DNA of 64,000 nucleotides, taken from Bacillus sp. X1(2014). GTDB taxonomy: Bacteria > Bacillota > Bacilli > Bacillales_B > DSM-18226. Shown here in pieces: positions 43,753 through 51,767 of this stretch (positions are counted from its first letter, which is position 1; every line of letters starts with the position of its first letter). The notes beneath the pieces are model-generated. The model did not search any database. It was not told the origin of the DNA and saw nothing but the letters and a program-made list of their open reading frames with translations. The stretch covers positions 62,001-126,000 of the forward strand of contig NZ_VEED01000013.1 of NCBI RefSeq assembly GCF_007678255.1, written 5' to 3'. A program made the translations under genes and the position numbers.

Positions 43753-44211
43753 TTAAAGAAAGGTTTCCGCAAATTGTTCCTCAGAAATCACTTTAAATCC
43801 ATTTCTTTTTAGTAATGCAGAAGTAACTCCCATTCCCTCTATCTTTTTACCAATAAATTTGCCGTTATAAATCATTGAACTGCCGCAGGACGGGCTGTTT
43901 TCCTTAAGAACCACAATAGTCGCATTTATTTCTTTCGCTTTTTCTAGAGCAGCATAGGCTCCGTTTAGGTAAAGTTGCGTAACATCTTTTCCAGTTTGAT
44001 CCATTACTTTGGCCTTTCCATCCAGTACATCTTCTCCGTTGCCTCCAATGATTTCAGCAGGCGCTCTTGGCGTTGAAAAGCCGCCAAGTAATTCTGGACA
44101 AATTGTAATAGCTTTATTTTCTTCTACTAGTTTCCTAATTTTAATATTTAAACTATGTGTTCCGTTATATCGCACTTCCAAACCTGCTAAACACGAACTC
44201 ACCAATATCAT
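43753..44211 (-). CDS. DUF523 protein (YbbK family)
   Basis: This 152-residue protein carries the family signature VSSCLAGLEVRYNG at the N-terminus, ICPELLGGFSTPRAPAEI, and LKENSPSCGSSMIYNG. The conserved cysteines suggest a metal or Fe-S site, but the function of DUF523 is unknown. The ATG has a GGAGG site. Downstream on the same strand lies the frameshifted dienelactone hydrolase. Confidence 0.85.
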   Translation of the reverse strand: MILVSSCLAGLEVRYNGTHSLNIKIRKLVEENKAITICPELLGGFSTPRAPAEIIGGNGEDVLDGKAKVMDQTGKDVTQLYLNGAYAALEKAKEINATIVVLKENSPSCGSSMIYNGKFIGKKIEGMGVTSALLKRNGFKVISEEQFAETFL

Positions 44212-44230
44212 TTACTAACCTCCTTCAAAA

Positions 44231-44373
44231 TTATAAAGGATTACATTGTAACGAAGCTAAGGAAGGCGTGGCGGCAGCTTCTCCTTTGTTGTTGCTTAAC
44301 GCGCATAAAATTTCTCGCTGTTCGTTTTCAATAGCAGCAACGACTTTTACGAGTTTTTTCAGTGTAATCAGCC
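44231..44373 (-). pseudogene. NUDIX hydrolase N-terminal fragment
   Basis: A minus-strand frame reads LKKLVKVVAAIENEQREILC, nearly the first 24 residues of the intact NUDIX protein at 42427-42825 with one Ile codon missing. It then diverges into unrelated residues and stops at 44231. The EFPGG and Nudix boxes are absent. It is a decayed duplicate of the nearby gene. The start codon corresponds to about 44361. Confidence 0.7.
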
Positions 44374-44405
44374 TAGCTATATTTTCTCCGCCCTGGTGCA
44401 GATAT

Positions 44406-45014
44406 TTATTTGTTATGTCCAATATATTGAAATGAGTGAATATGAGTTTTCGTTAGATCAATGACTTCTTGGATAAAATCTTCTGGCGTTTCTTTGAAGC
44501 CATTTTGGATCCAAGTATGAAGGAGGCCATAAAAGCCATAGGCTGTATAACGTTTAAAATAATCCATATTAACTGGGATATTGTTGATGGTCTCAAAAAT
44601 AAATTGTTCATTATAGATTTTTAAGATTGTTTGAGGGAACCTTGTATGCAATCCTGGTAGCGTGTCATCGTAGTTTATTAATGTAAAAAAACTCTGGTTT
44701 TTATAGATGTAAGAAACGATATTAAAAGAAGGTGCATTTAGCTTAGCTGTATTAACCTTTTGACCAGGTACATAGGCCTTGCCTACAGAATCTTCTAATT
44801 CCTGAAGCATGGAAACAAGTAAATCCTCAGCTAATTCAATTTTATCTGTGTAATGGATATAAAAGGTACTACGATTATAAGCGGCGTAATCGACGAGGTC
44901 TTTTACAGTAACGGAATGGTACCCCTTCTCTTTTATAAGTTCAATCAATGCTTGTTTTAAATGCGCTTTTGTCCGATTTTGTCGTTGAGACGTCGTATTT
45001 TGTTCATTATTCAT
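44406..45014 (-). CDS. TetR family transcriptional regulator
   Basis: This 202-residue regulator has a helix-turn-helix (about 14-60, YHSVTVKDLVDYAAYNRSTFYIHY) and a C-terminal ligand domain with YGFYGLLHTWIQNGF, common in the TetR subgroup with a C-terminal domain like that of DhaS-type activators. It is divergent from two SDR oxidoreductase genes. A perfect 10-bp inverted repeat lies just upstream of its start and should be its operator. Confidence 0.9.
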   Translation of the reverse strand: MNNEQNTTSQRQNRTKAHLKQALIELIKEKGYHSVTVKDLVDYAAYNRSTFYIHYTDKIELAEDLLVSMLQELEDSVGKAYVPGQKVNTAKLNAPSFNIVSYIYKNQSFFTLINYDDTLPGLHTRFPQTILKIYNEQFIFETINNIPVNMDYFKRYTAYGFYGLLHTWIQNGFKETPEDFIQEVIDLTKTHIHSFQYIGHNK

Positions 45015-45048
45015 GAAAAAACCTTCCTCAATATAGACAGATTTAGCA

Positions 45049-45073
45049 TAAGTGTCTAACCAGTAGACACTTA
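45049..45073. promoter_or_regulatory. TetR operator
   Basis: TAAGTGTCTA and TAGACACTTA are perfect inverted 10-mers separated by five bases, 35 bases upstream of the tetR start. Confidence 0.7.
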
Positions 45074-45093
45074 ATGATATCTTAATGATTGTT

Positions 45094-45130
45094 AATTGTG
45101 AACAAAATAGTACAATTAAATTGTGAACAA
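45094..45130. repeat. Direct repeat upstream of the SDR genes
   Basis: AATTGTGAACAA occurs at 45094-45105 and again at 45119-45130, a 25-base period, i.e. on nearly the same face of the helix. The similarity to activator arrays is only suggestive. Confidence 0.45.
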
Positions 45131-45211
45131 TAAAGCACAGATAGTAGATTTATCTATTATTTTTCTCTAGAATGTGCTAAAGAATTCTTGATACTACGAG
45201 GAGGATTTAAG

Positions 45212-45949
45212 ATGGGTAAATTACAAGACAAAGTAGCTGTGATTACTGGTGGAGCATCTGGTATTGGGGCAGCAACAGCACGTTTATTTGTTTCAGAAGG
45301 AGCCAAAGTGGTTCTTGTTGATTTAAATGAGGAAAAAGGAAAAGCATTTGAGGCAGAGTTGAAAGCGCTTAATGCCGAAGCTCTTTTTATAAAAGCAAAT
45401 ATTACGAGTGAAGAAGAAGTTGCAAATATCTTTAAACAAACCGTTGAAACGTTCGGCAAAGTGGATGTAGTCTTCAACAATGCGGGGATTGGCCGTGTTC
45501 ATCCTTCACATGAATTAGAGTATTCAGAATGGCGCAACACTGTAAATGTTGACTTAGATGGCGTCTTTTTAGTAGCACGTGAATCCATCCGTGAAATGCT
45601 AAAAACAGGTGGAGGTACGATTGTTAATACGGCGTCTATGTACGGTTGGGTTGGATCACCAGGTTCAGCAGCCTATAACGCGGCAAAAGGCGGCGTGATT
45701 AACTTAACTCGTTCCCTTGCACTTGAATATGCAGAACAAAATATTCGTATTAACTCATTATGCCCTGGTTTTATTGACACACCAATTATTCCGGAAGCAA
45801 GCAAGCAAGCTTTAGCTGCAGTCACACCGATGAAACGTCTGGGTAAAGCGGAAGAAATGGCAAAAGCAGTACTATTCATGGCATCTGATGATTCTTCATT
45901 CATGACTGGTAATAGTTTGATTGTGGATGGCGGGTATACAGCGCAATAA
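45212..45949 (+). CDS. SDR family oxidoreductase
   Basis: This 245-residue classical short-chain dehydrogenase has VITGGASGIGAATARLF (NAD(P) loop), the NNAGIG motif, catalytic Ser in NTASMYGW, YNAAK (YxxxK) and the LCPGFIDTPI tail. Acidic Asp in VLVDLNEEKG after strand 2 favours NAD over NADP. The closest functional types are glucose/3-oxoacyl/cyclohexanol-type dehydrogenases; the substrate is unknown. ATG 45212 follows GAGGAGG. It is divergent from a TetR regulator and followed by a second SDR. Confidence 0.9.
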   Translation: MGKLQDKVAVITGGASGIGAATARLFVSEGAKVVLVDLNEEKGKAFEAELKALNAEALFIKANITSEEEVANIFKQTVETFGKVDVVFNNAGIGRVHPSHELEYSEWRNTVNVDLDGVFLVARESIREMLKTGGGTIVNTASMYGWVGSPGSAAYNAAKGGVINLTRSLALEYAEQNIRINSLCPGFIDTPIIPEASKQALAAVTPMKRLGKAEEMAKAVLFMASDDSSFMTGNSLIVDGGYTAQ

Positions 45950-46074
45950 TAAATCATGTGAACTAAGTAGAAAAGATGACATTTCACAGGTAAATATCTC
46001 AAATATGAGATATTTAAATTTAAAATAATTCAAAAAATACGCTTTAGACCTTAAAACAGAGGAGGAAATTTCCA

Positions 46075-46860
46075 ATGAGTAATCGTTTTGATGGAAAAGT
46101 TGTATTAATTACAGGTGCAGGTTCTGGTTTAGGACAAGCCTCAGCCTTACAAGTGGCAAAAGAAGGAGCGAAACTTTCACTTGTTGATTTAAACGCTGCT
46201 TCATTAGAAGAAACGAAAAACAAAGTGTTAGAAGTTACACCTAACACAGAAATGCTGTTGATCACTGCGAATGTGGCAGATGAACAAGCAGTTGAACACT
46301 ATGTAAATGAAACGGTTGAGAAATTTGGGAAAATCGATGGTTTCTTCAACAACGCAGGGATCGAAGGAAAACAAAACCTAACAGAGGATTTTGGCATTGA
46401 GGAATTTCAAAAAGTAGTCAGTGTCAATTTAAATGGTGTGTTTTATGGAATGAAACACGTTTTGAAAGTCATGAGAGAACAAGGCTTTGGCTCTATTGTT
46501 AATACTGCTTCTGTTGGTGGTATTCGTGGAGTAGGAAACCAATCAGGTTATGCAGCTAGTAAGCACGGTGTGGTAGGTTTAACTAGAAACTCTGGAATTG
46601 AATATGGTCAATACGGAATCAGTATCAAAGCCATTGCGCCAGGCGCAATCATGACACCAATGGTCGAAGGTTCATTAAAACAAATGGATCCAGACAACTG
46701 GGAAGAAGTAGGAAAACAATTTGTTCAGCCAAACCCAATGAAACGTTTTGGTAAACCAGAAGAAGTGGGCTATTTGGTAGCATTCCTGCTATCTGATCAA
46801 GCCAACTTCATCAACGCAACTGTTATTCCAATTGATGGTGGACAATCCTATAAATATTAA
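46075..46860 (+). CDS. SDR family oxidoreductase, second
   Basis: This 261-residue classical SDR has LITGAGSGLGQASALQV, NNAGIEG, NTASVGG, YAASK (YxxxK) and IAPGAIMTPM. Asp after strand 2 (SLVDLNAAS) again suggests NAD. It shares the family but not close sequence with the preceding gene. The start has GAGGAGG. The 125-base gap to the first SDR contains no terminator, so both are probably one operon under the TetR regulator. Confidence 0.9.
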   Translation: MSNRFDGKVVLITGAGSGLGQASALQVAKEGAKLSLVDLNAASLEETKNKVLEVTPNTEMLLITANVADEQAVEHYVNETVEKFGKIDGFFNNAGIEGKQNLTEDFGIEEFQKVVSVNLNGVFYGMKHVLKVMREQGFGSIVNTASVGGIRGVGNQSGYAASKHGVVGLTRNSGIEYGQYGISIKAIAPGAIMTPMVEGSLKQMDPDNWEEVGKQFVQPNPMKRFGKPEEVGYLVAFLLSDQANFINATVIPIDGGQSYKY

Positions 46861-46940
46861 GGAGTATGAAGAAAGTTCTCCTGTTTCAACTAATCTAACC
46901 GTGAATTCCTATTCCAATGAGTAGATATACAAAACAAAGA

Positions 46941-47011
46941 AGCACGGGAACCATCCCGTGCTCATTTTATACCTCAATGAACCTTGTTGAATAAAGCAAG
47001 GTTCTTTTTTT
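46941..47011 (+). terminator. Two tandem terminators after the SDR operon
   Basis: AGCACGGGA/TCCCGTGCT (46941-46962) and GAACCTTG/CAAGGTTC (46979-47004) with a long T run follow each other. Confidence 0.85.
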
Positions 47012-47105
47012 ACCTAGCGGAAACTGTTAACACTAGATTAGCAGTCCACATATCTAGGCTTAGTTTTTAAAGGTCTATTCTAAGGACAACAACCATAATC
47101 CTGGT

Positions 47106-47134
47106 TTGACAAAAGCTAATTATAGGTGTAAATT
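47106..47134 (+). promoter_or_regulatory. Promoter of the AhpD-like gene
   Basis: TTGACA (47106-47111), 17 bases, TAAATT (47129-47134). Confidence 0.55.
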
Positions 47135-47136
47135 AA

Positions 47137-47167
47137 AGATACAGTTAATCGACGATTAATTGTATCT
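47137..47167. promoter_or_regulatory. Operator over the start point of the AhpD-like gene
   Basis: AGATACAGTTAATC and GATTAATTGTATCT form a 14-bp inverted repeat with one mismatch around GAC. It abuts the -10 box, so a bound protein would block transcription. The Rrf2 gene promoter nearby also contains GATTAAT and GGTATCT, making that regulator the candidate. Confidence 0.65.
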
Positions 47168-47188
47168 ATAATTGTAGGGGGAATGGAA

Positions 47189-47635
47189 ATGGAACTTCGT
47201 ATGAATTATTATGATATAGCACCTGAAGCACTTAATATAATGATGGAAATGGAGAAGTACACTAAAACTACTGGAATAGACCGTAAACTTCGTGAACTAA
47301 TTAAAATCCGAGCTTCTCAAATTAATGGCTGTGCTTTTTGTATAAATATGCATACTGCTGATGCTCGAAAAATGGGTGAAACGGAACAGCGTTTATACTG
47401 CGTTGGCGCATGGGAAGATTGTGACTTCTACACGGATGCTGAAAAAGCAGCATTAGAACTAACTGAACATGTGACGTTAGTACCAACTAAGCGAGTACCT
47501 GATGAGCTTTATAATCGAGTACGTGTTCACTTTAGTGAAAAGGACTATGTAGATCTTATTATTTTGATTAATCAAATTAATAGTTGGAATCGACTCTCGA
47601 TTTCAATGGGAAATTTCGCAACTGCAGCAAAATAG
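47189..47635 (+). CDS. Carboxymuconolactone decarboxylase / AhpD-like protein
   Basis: This 148-residue helical protein has the redox motif CAFCINMHTADARKMG (CxxC...H) of the AhpD/CMD family, seen in peroxidases that use a CxxC pair with a nearby His. Members detoxify peroxides or act as thiol reductases. ATG 47189 is preferred; ATG 47183 is fused to the GGGGG site. Together with the operator and the Rrf2 regulator next to it, it looks like a redox-stress response unit. Confidence 0.87.
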   Translation: MELRMNYYDIAPEALNIMMEMEKYTKTTGIDRKLRELIKIRASQINGCAFCINMHTADARKMGETEQRLYCVGAWEDCDFYTDAEKAALELTEHVTLVPTKRVPDELYNRVRVHFSEKDYVDLIILINQINSWNRLSISMGNFATAAK

Positions 47636-47661
47636 AATTTTTATGTCTATACATTAATCGG

Positions 47662-47688
47662 GCGCTAACCTTAAAAAGGGATTAGCGC
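47662..47688 (+). terminator. Hairpin after the AhpD-like gene
   Basis: GCGCTAACC pairs with GGGATTAGCGC (one bulge) 27 bases past the stop codon, followed by a short T stretch. Confidence 0.65.
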
Positions 47689-47851
47689 TTGATTTGTAAT
47701 ATAGGATTATCAAAAGATAAGTGAAATAGGTTTAGGAGGGGAAATGAATCGGGATAGGATGTATGTTTTCGGAGCATTTTTTTTGAAATTTATCGGTAAT
47801 TGGATAAAGACCCCCTTAACTTGCGGGAAAGAGGGGTAAGGGGTGTCATGA

Positions 47852-48355
47852 TTAACTGTTGCTCTTCTCAAAATATGCCCGTGTATCTTGACGTATTTGT
47901 TTCGATAAAACAAGATCAAGCTCTTCATTCAGCCATGATAGGGTCTTTTTACGTAAAAAATTGCGCATATTTTCTTCGGCCTCAAGCATGACTAGATTAA
48001 TGGTGCAAGCGGAAGTTTCGGAGCAGCAGCTGGAGTTTTCGTTATCTCGAACCAGAAGGCCATTATCTTTTATGTTTTTGCATTGAAAAATGGGCTTTTT
48101 CCCTTCTATTGCTTCAATTACATCCCAAAAAGAAATTTCATCTGGGGACCTTGATAATCTATAGCCGCCTTTAACTCCTGGTACTGAATTTACGATACCT
48201 GCCTTGGCTAATTTGGCAAAAATTTTTGAGAGATATGTCTCTGAAATGCCTTGAAAGGCAGAAAGGTCCTTTATTCCTATACTTGAATCTGGAGGAATAT
48301 CAATTAAATAAACAAGGCAATGCAGGCCATATTCAACTCCAATACTATACTGCAT
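47852..48355 (-). CDS. Rrf2 family transcriptional regulator
   Basis: This 167-residue protein has an Rrf2 winged helix (about 1-85; YSIGVEYGLHCLVYLID, LSAFQGISETYLSKIFAKL, VKGGYRLSR) and a C-terminal region with several cysteines around CCSETSAC. Rrf2 proteins such as NsrR, IscR and CymR sense NO, Fe-S or cysteine status, and the Cys cluster fits redox sensing. It is convergent with the AhpD-like gene and shares operator-like half sites with it. Confidence 0.88.
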   Translation of the reverse strand: MQYSIGVEYGLHCLVYLIDIPPDSSIGIKDLSAFQGISETYLSKIFAKLAKAGIVNSVPGVKGGYRLSRSPDEISFWDVIEAIEGKKPIFQCKNIKDNGLLVRDNENSSCCSETSACTINLVMLEAEENMRNFLRKKTLSWLNEELDLVLSKQIRQDTRAYFEKSNS

Positions 48356-48617
48356 GAAAACACCTGCTTCCTATTGAATAAAGAGATTAATATTAATATT
48401 AGGTATCTTTAATTTTTTTGTCAAACTTGCTAATTTGTCTTCAATAAACAAGAGGGGCTATTTCAATAGACACCTTGAATCAAAGATGAGTTAACTTTTT
48501 TGAATAAAGAAGAAACAAAATCGGTATTATTCCGTCTAAGAATTGAAGGTATTTATACATTTTAAAAGAACTTTATTATTTGTATTTGCAAGAAATTTAA
48601 TACAAAGGGGAAATGAT

Positions 48618-49850
48618 ATGAGAACTTTTCAAGCAAAATTAGAGAAATATGCTGCTCTGGCAGTTGAAATCGGAGCAAATGTTCAAAAGGGGCAAATTTT
48701 ATTTATTTCAGCTTCTATTGAAAGTTATGAGCTTGTAAAATTACTAACAAAAAGAGCCTATGAAATCGGTGCAAGCGAAGTCATTTATGAATGGAATGAT
48801 GACGCTTTAACCCGAATGAAATATGAATCGGCAGCCGATGAGGTTTTTAATGATTTCCCATCCTACCGTGTCATGCAGCGTGAAGAGCTAGCTGAAAAGA
48901 ATGGTGCCTTTATCTTGATCGATTCAAGAAACCCTGATTTATTAAATGGAATTGACCCAGAGCGAATCGCTAATTTTAATAAAGCATCAGGTAAAGCCCT
49001 TACCAAGTTTCGAACCTATATGTTAAGTGATAAAATTGCCTGGACGATTGTTGCCTATCCTAATCAGGCATGGGCCGATAAAGTGTTCCCGAATATTGAT
49101 AAAATGGAACGAATCAATGCGCTATGGGATGCTATTTTTTCTGCAACCAGAATCGACCATGAGGATACAATTGGTGCATGGAAAGAACATATAGCAGCTT
49201 TAGATAGTAAAGCTAATTATTTAAATGGACGAAAATACAAATCACTACATTACCGTGCCCCAGGCACTGATTTAACCGTGGAACTGCCAGAAAAACATAA
49301 ATGGATGAGTGCAGGAAATCATAATGAAAAAGGGACACTTTTCATAGCGAATATGCCTACAGAAGAAGTGTTCACTTCTCCTAATAAATTCGGGGTAAAC
49401 GGCGTCGTTACAAGTACAAAACCGTTAAGTTACTCAGGAAACCTTATCGAAAACTTTACCTTAACATTTAAAGAAGGTAAAATCGTAGATTTCATCTGTG
49501 AAAACGGGTATGACACTCTTAAACAATTAATTGAAACAGATGATGGCAGCAGGTATCTTGGGGAAATAGCTCTCGTTCCGCATCAGTCGCCTATTTCAGA
49601 ATCAAATACCATTTTTTATAACACGCTTTTCGACGAAAATGCGTCAAATCACTTAGCAATTGGCGAAGGATTTCCGTTTTGTTTAGACGAAGGAAAAACG
49701 ATGTCTAAAGAAGAACTTGCGAAAGTCGGTTTGAATGAAAGTATGACACACGTAGATTTTATGATTGGCTCTCGTGAAATGGATATTGATGGAATGCTTC
49801 CAGACGGAAGGATCGAACCCATTTTCCGAAATGGGAACTGGGCATTTTAA
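48618..49850 (+). CDS. M29 family aminopeptidase (AmpS-like)
   Basis: This 410-residue metallopeptidase resembles aminopeptidase T/AmpS. Marks include the N-terminal FQAKLEKYAALAVEIGANVQ, GTDLTVELPEKHKWMSAG, LGEIALVPHQSPIS (a metal ligand Glu and His) and HVDFMIGSREMDIDG, with Asp, His and Glu ligands for two metal ions. It trims N-terminal amino acids of peptides in the cytoplasm. ATG 48618 follows AAAGGGG; the ORF extends 25 codons further without a ribosome site. It stands alone. Confidence 0.9.
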   Translation: MRTFQAKLEKYAALAVEIGANVQKGQILFISASIESYELVKLLTKRAYEIGASEVIYEWNDDALTRMKYESAADEVFNDFPSYRVMQREELAEKNGAFILIDSRNPDLLNGIDPERIANFNKASGKALTKFRTYMLSDKIAWTIVAYPNQAWADKVFPNIDKMERINALWDAIFSATRIDHEDTIGAWKEHIAALDSKANYLNGRKYKSLHYRAPGTDLTVELPEKHKWMSAGNHNEKGTLFIANMPTEEVFTSPNKFGVNGVVTSTKPLSYSGNLIENFTLTFKEGKIVDFICENGYDTLKQLIETDDGSRYLGEIALVPHQSPISESNTIFYNTLFDENASNHLAIGEGFPFCLDEGKTMSKEELAKVGLNESMTHVDFMIGSREMDIDGMLPDGRIEPIFRNGNWAF

Positions 49851-49863
49851 TTACATCGAAATA

Positions 49864-49924
49864 GGTGCCTGACCCCTGATGCGTTAAAGCTTTAACACGC
49901 TGGGGGTCAGGCACCACTTTTTTT
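49864..49924 (+). terminator. Terminator formed by the GGTGCCTGACCCC palindrome
   Basis: GGTGCCTGACCCC (49864-49876) pairs with GGGGTCAGGCACC (49903-49915). A nested GCGTTAAAG/CTTTAACaCGC stem fills the loop, and a T8 tail follows. The outer motif is, to my memory, a widespread intergenic repeat in Bacillaceae. Confidence 0.85.
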
Positions 49925-49992
49925 TGTCATAATAAATTTTTTACCAATAAAAAACAAAAGTCGGCCGTCTACTATATGAAAGGAGGCCAAAG

Positions 49993-50502
49993 ATGAATCA
50001 AACTAGTTTGCATCAATTAAAGACCCCGGTGGATCCCCGGGATGAATTTAAACAATTATATATTGACCATAAAAAGCATGTTTTTGCGATGGCATTATCG
50101 ATTTTAAGAGATTTTGAATTGGCCGAGGATGTACTGCAAGAAGTGTATATCAAACTTTACCAGCATTCAAAGTATAATCAAGTGACTAATGTCAGAGCAT
50201 GGCTGATTCGGGTCACGCGCAACACGGCCCTCGACCTTTACCGGAAAAAAAAGCGCGAATTGACCGGGTTTGATGACCAATATTTTGAACGCCTGGAGTA
50301 CATATCTGAGGACCCTGTCGACAAAATCGTGTTATCCAAATACCTTGCACTCCTGGATAGTGGAGAGCGGCAGATCGTCATCATGAAGGATATCTCGGGG
50401 CTAAAGCATAAAGAAATCGCCAAAATCATGGAGATGCCTTTGGGAACCGTTCTCTGGAAATATCGAATGGCCTTGAAAAAACTAAAAAAAGGTCTGGAGT
50501 AA
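49993..50502 (+). CDS. ECF sigma factor, DUF4179-associated
   Basis: This 169-residue sigma factor has region 2 (about 20-85; MALSILRDFELAEDVLQEVYIKL, then WLIRVTRNTALDLYRKKKRE) and region 4 (about 115-167; LDSGERQIVIMKDISGLKHKEIAKIM, part quoted ISGLKHKEIAKIM). No anti-sigma or zinc motif is attached, unlike the fused protein at 8526-10601. The next gene, 15 bases on, encodes a DUF4179 membrane protein that should be its anti-sigma partner. The start has AAAGGAGG. It probably directs its own promoter; a CGTCTA at 49966-49971 could be an ECF -10 box, but no convincing -35 was seen. Confidence 0.9.
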   Translation: MNQTSLHQLKTPVDPRDEFKQLYIDHKKHVFAMALSILRDFELAEDVLQEVYIKLYQHSKYNQVTNVRAWLIRVTRNTALDLYRKKKRELTGFDDQYFERLEYISEDPVDKIVLSKYLALLDSGERQIVIMKDISGLKHKEIAKIMEMPLGTVLWKYRMALKKLKKGLE

Positions 50503-50517
50503 GGAGGGGATTTTTGG

Positions 50518-51609
50518 ATGGAAAATGGAAAAATCATAAAGCATTTAGACACTGCGTTGGAAAAGCAGGTCCCGGATGGATGGGAAGAGTTGAATAAAAA
50601 AATCGACCAGTTAGGAGACAATCCTATGACCATAAGAGAGAAAAAATCTTTTCCAAGAAGGATATTACTTACAGCTGCAGCCTGTTTGATCGCGGCATCT
50701 TCCCTGACTTTTTCACCAGTAAGAGCGGCGATCCAAAACGTTTACGATAAAATTTTCTCTAGCGAGCATATCGATGATAGTGGATTAAAATCCGCCCTTA
50801 CAAATGGAATGGGCCAAGAAATCAACAAAACCTACTATGATAAAGATCACGATATTACCGTTCATTTTAATAGTATCCTGATGGATGACAAGGAAGCCAA
50901 GCTTTTGGTTACCTATGAAAGCAAGAAAACTAATTTGAAAAACTATTACCTTGATATGTTTGAAGGCTATACTTCCATGAACATAGTGTTAGACAATAAG
51001 GTAAAGAAATTGAAAAATATTGGCTGGGGCAGCCGTTATTACGATAAGAAGGCGAACAAAGTAGCAGAAGCGCTCTCGTTCGAATCCATCAGCACGTTCC
51101 AAGGGGATGAAGTCCATTTAAAATTGAAAGACTTGACCTTTGATGGAAAAAATGGGGCAAGCCGAGTGGAAACCGTTTGGCCTCTTGATTTCAAGCTCTC
51201 GAAAGAAGCGGTTGGTGGTCGCGAAACCTTTGAAGTGAGTAAAGAATTTACATTTAAAAATGAAACCTATCATGTAAAGCAAGTGGAATTTTCGCCACTT
51301 GAAACAAGAGTGGTCGTTACTGGCACGGACATTAAACCGCATTTCGAAAACGGTGTCGACTACGATGTGTTCAGCAAACTCCAGCTGCAACTCTTAAATG
51401 CCAGAAAAATTGATAAAGAAAAAGGGTATACGGTCGATTACAAAAAGTCGGGTGTATTCTTGAGTTCGGCCGGCCAAATGGCCGACCCAATCTTCAGCAA
51501 GGCGGAAGCAGACGGACCGCGTGATCAATACGTTCTTTACTTCGCTCCAGTCAAAGACCGCCAAAACTGTGTCCTTCAAGTGGGCGATTTAAAAATTAAT
51601 TTAAGATAA
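50518..51609 (+). CDS. DUF4179 anti-sigma-like membrane protein
   Basis: This 363-residue protein has a cytoplasmic N-terminus of about 45 residues, one transmembrane helix (about 47-68, LLTAAACLIAASSLTF) and a large extracytoplasmic DUF4179 region with ITVHFNSILMDDKEAKLLVTYES (part quoted DDKEAKLLVTYES). DUF4179 proteins are coded next to ECF sigma factors and are thought to sequester them. There is no HxxxCxxC zinc motif here, unlike the fused module. The last segment resembles DUF5643. The start is ATG with GGAGGGG nine bases ahead. Confidence 0.82.
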   Translation: MENGKIIKHLDTALEKQVPDGWEELNKKIDQLGDNPMTIREKKSFPRRILLTAAACLIAASSLTFSPVRAAIQNVYDKIFSSEHIDDSGLKSALTNGMGQEINKTYYDKDHDITVHFNSILMDDKEAKLLVTYESKKTNLKNYYLDMFEGYTSMNIVLDNKVKKLKNIGWGSRYYDKKANKVAEALSFESISTFQGDEVHLKLKDLTFDGKNGASRVETVWPLDFKLSKEAVGGRETFEVSKEFTFKNETYHVKQVEFSPLETRVVVTGTDIKPHFENGVDYDVFSKLQLQLLNARKIDKEKGYTVDYKKSGVFLSSAGQMADPIFSKAEADGPRDQYVLYFAPVKDRQNCVLQVGDLKINLR

Positions 51610-51616
51610 AATGGGA

Positions 51617-51650
51617 AGCTGTCTCACAGTATTTGGGGGCAGCTTTTTTT
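51617..51650 (+). terminator. Intrinsic terminator of the sigma/DUF4179 operon
   Basis: AGCTGTC pairs with GGCAGCT, followed by T7; it uses the same arms as the terminator of the fused gene at 10640. Confidence 0.85.
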
Positions 51651-51767
51651 GATAATTACCCTTTTTGCCGAACTTTACTATTTCCGTTGCCGCTTCCGTA
51701 GTTAAACCTTTACCCTCATGCATAACTATTTCTATGTCAGTAAAAAATACGGAAGAGGTGAGAACAA

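Noticed and set aside
47710..47991. Open frames between the AhpD-like and Rrf2 genes
   Set aside because: Both overlap the Rrf2 3' end or its complement and have no supporting start signals.
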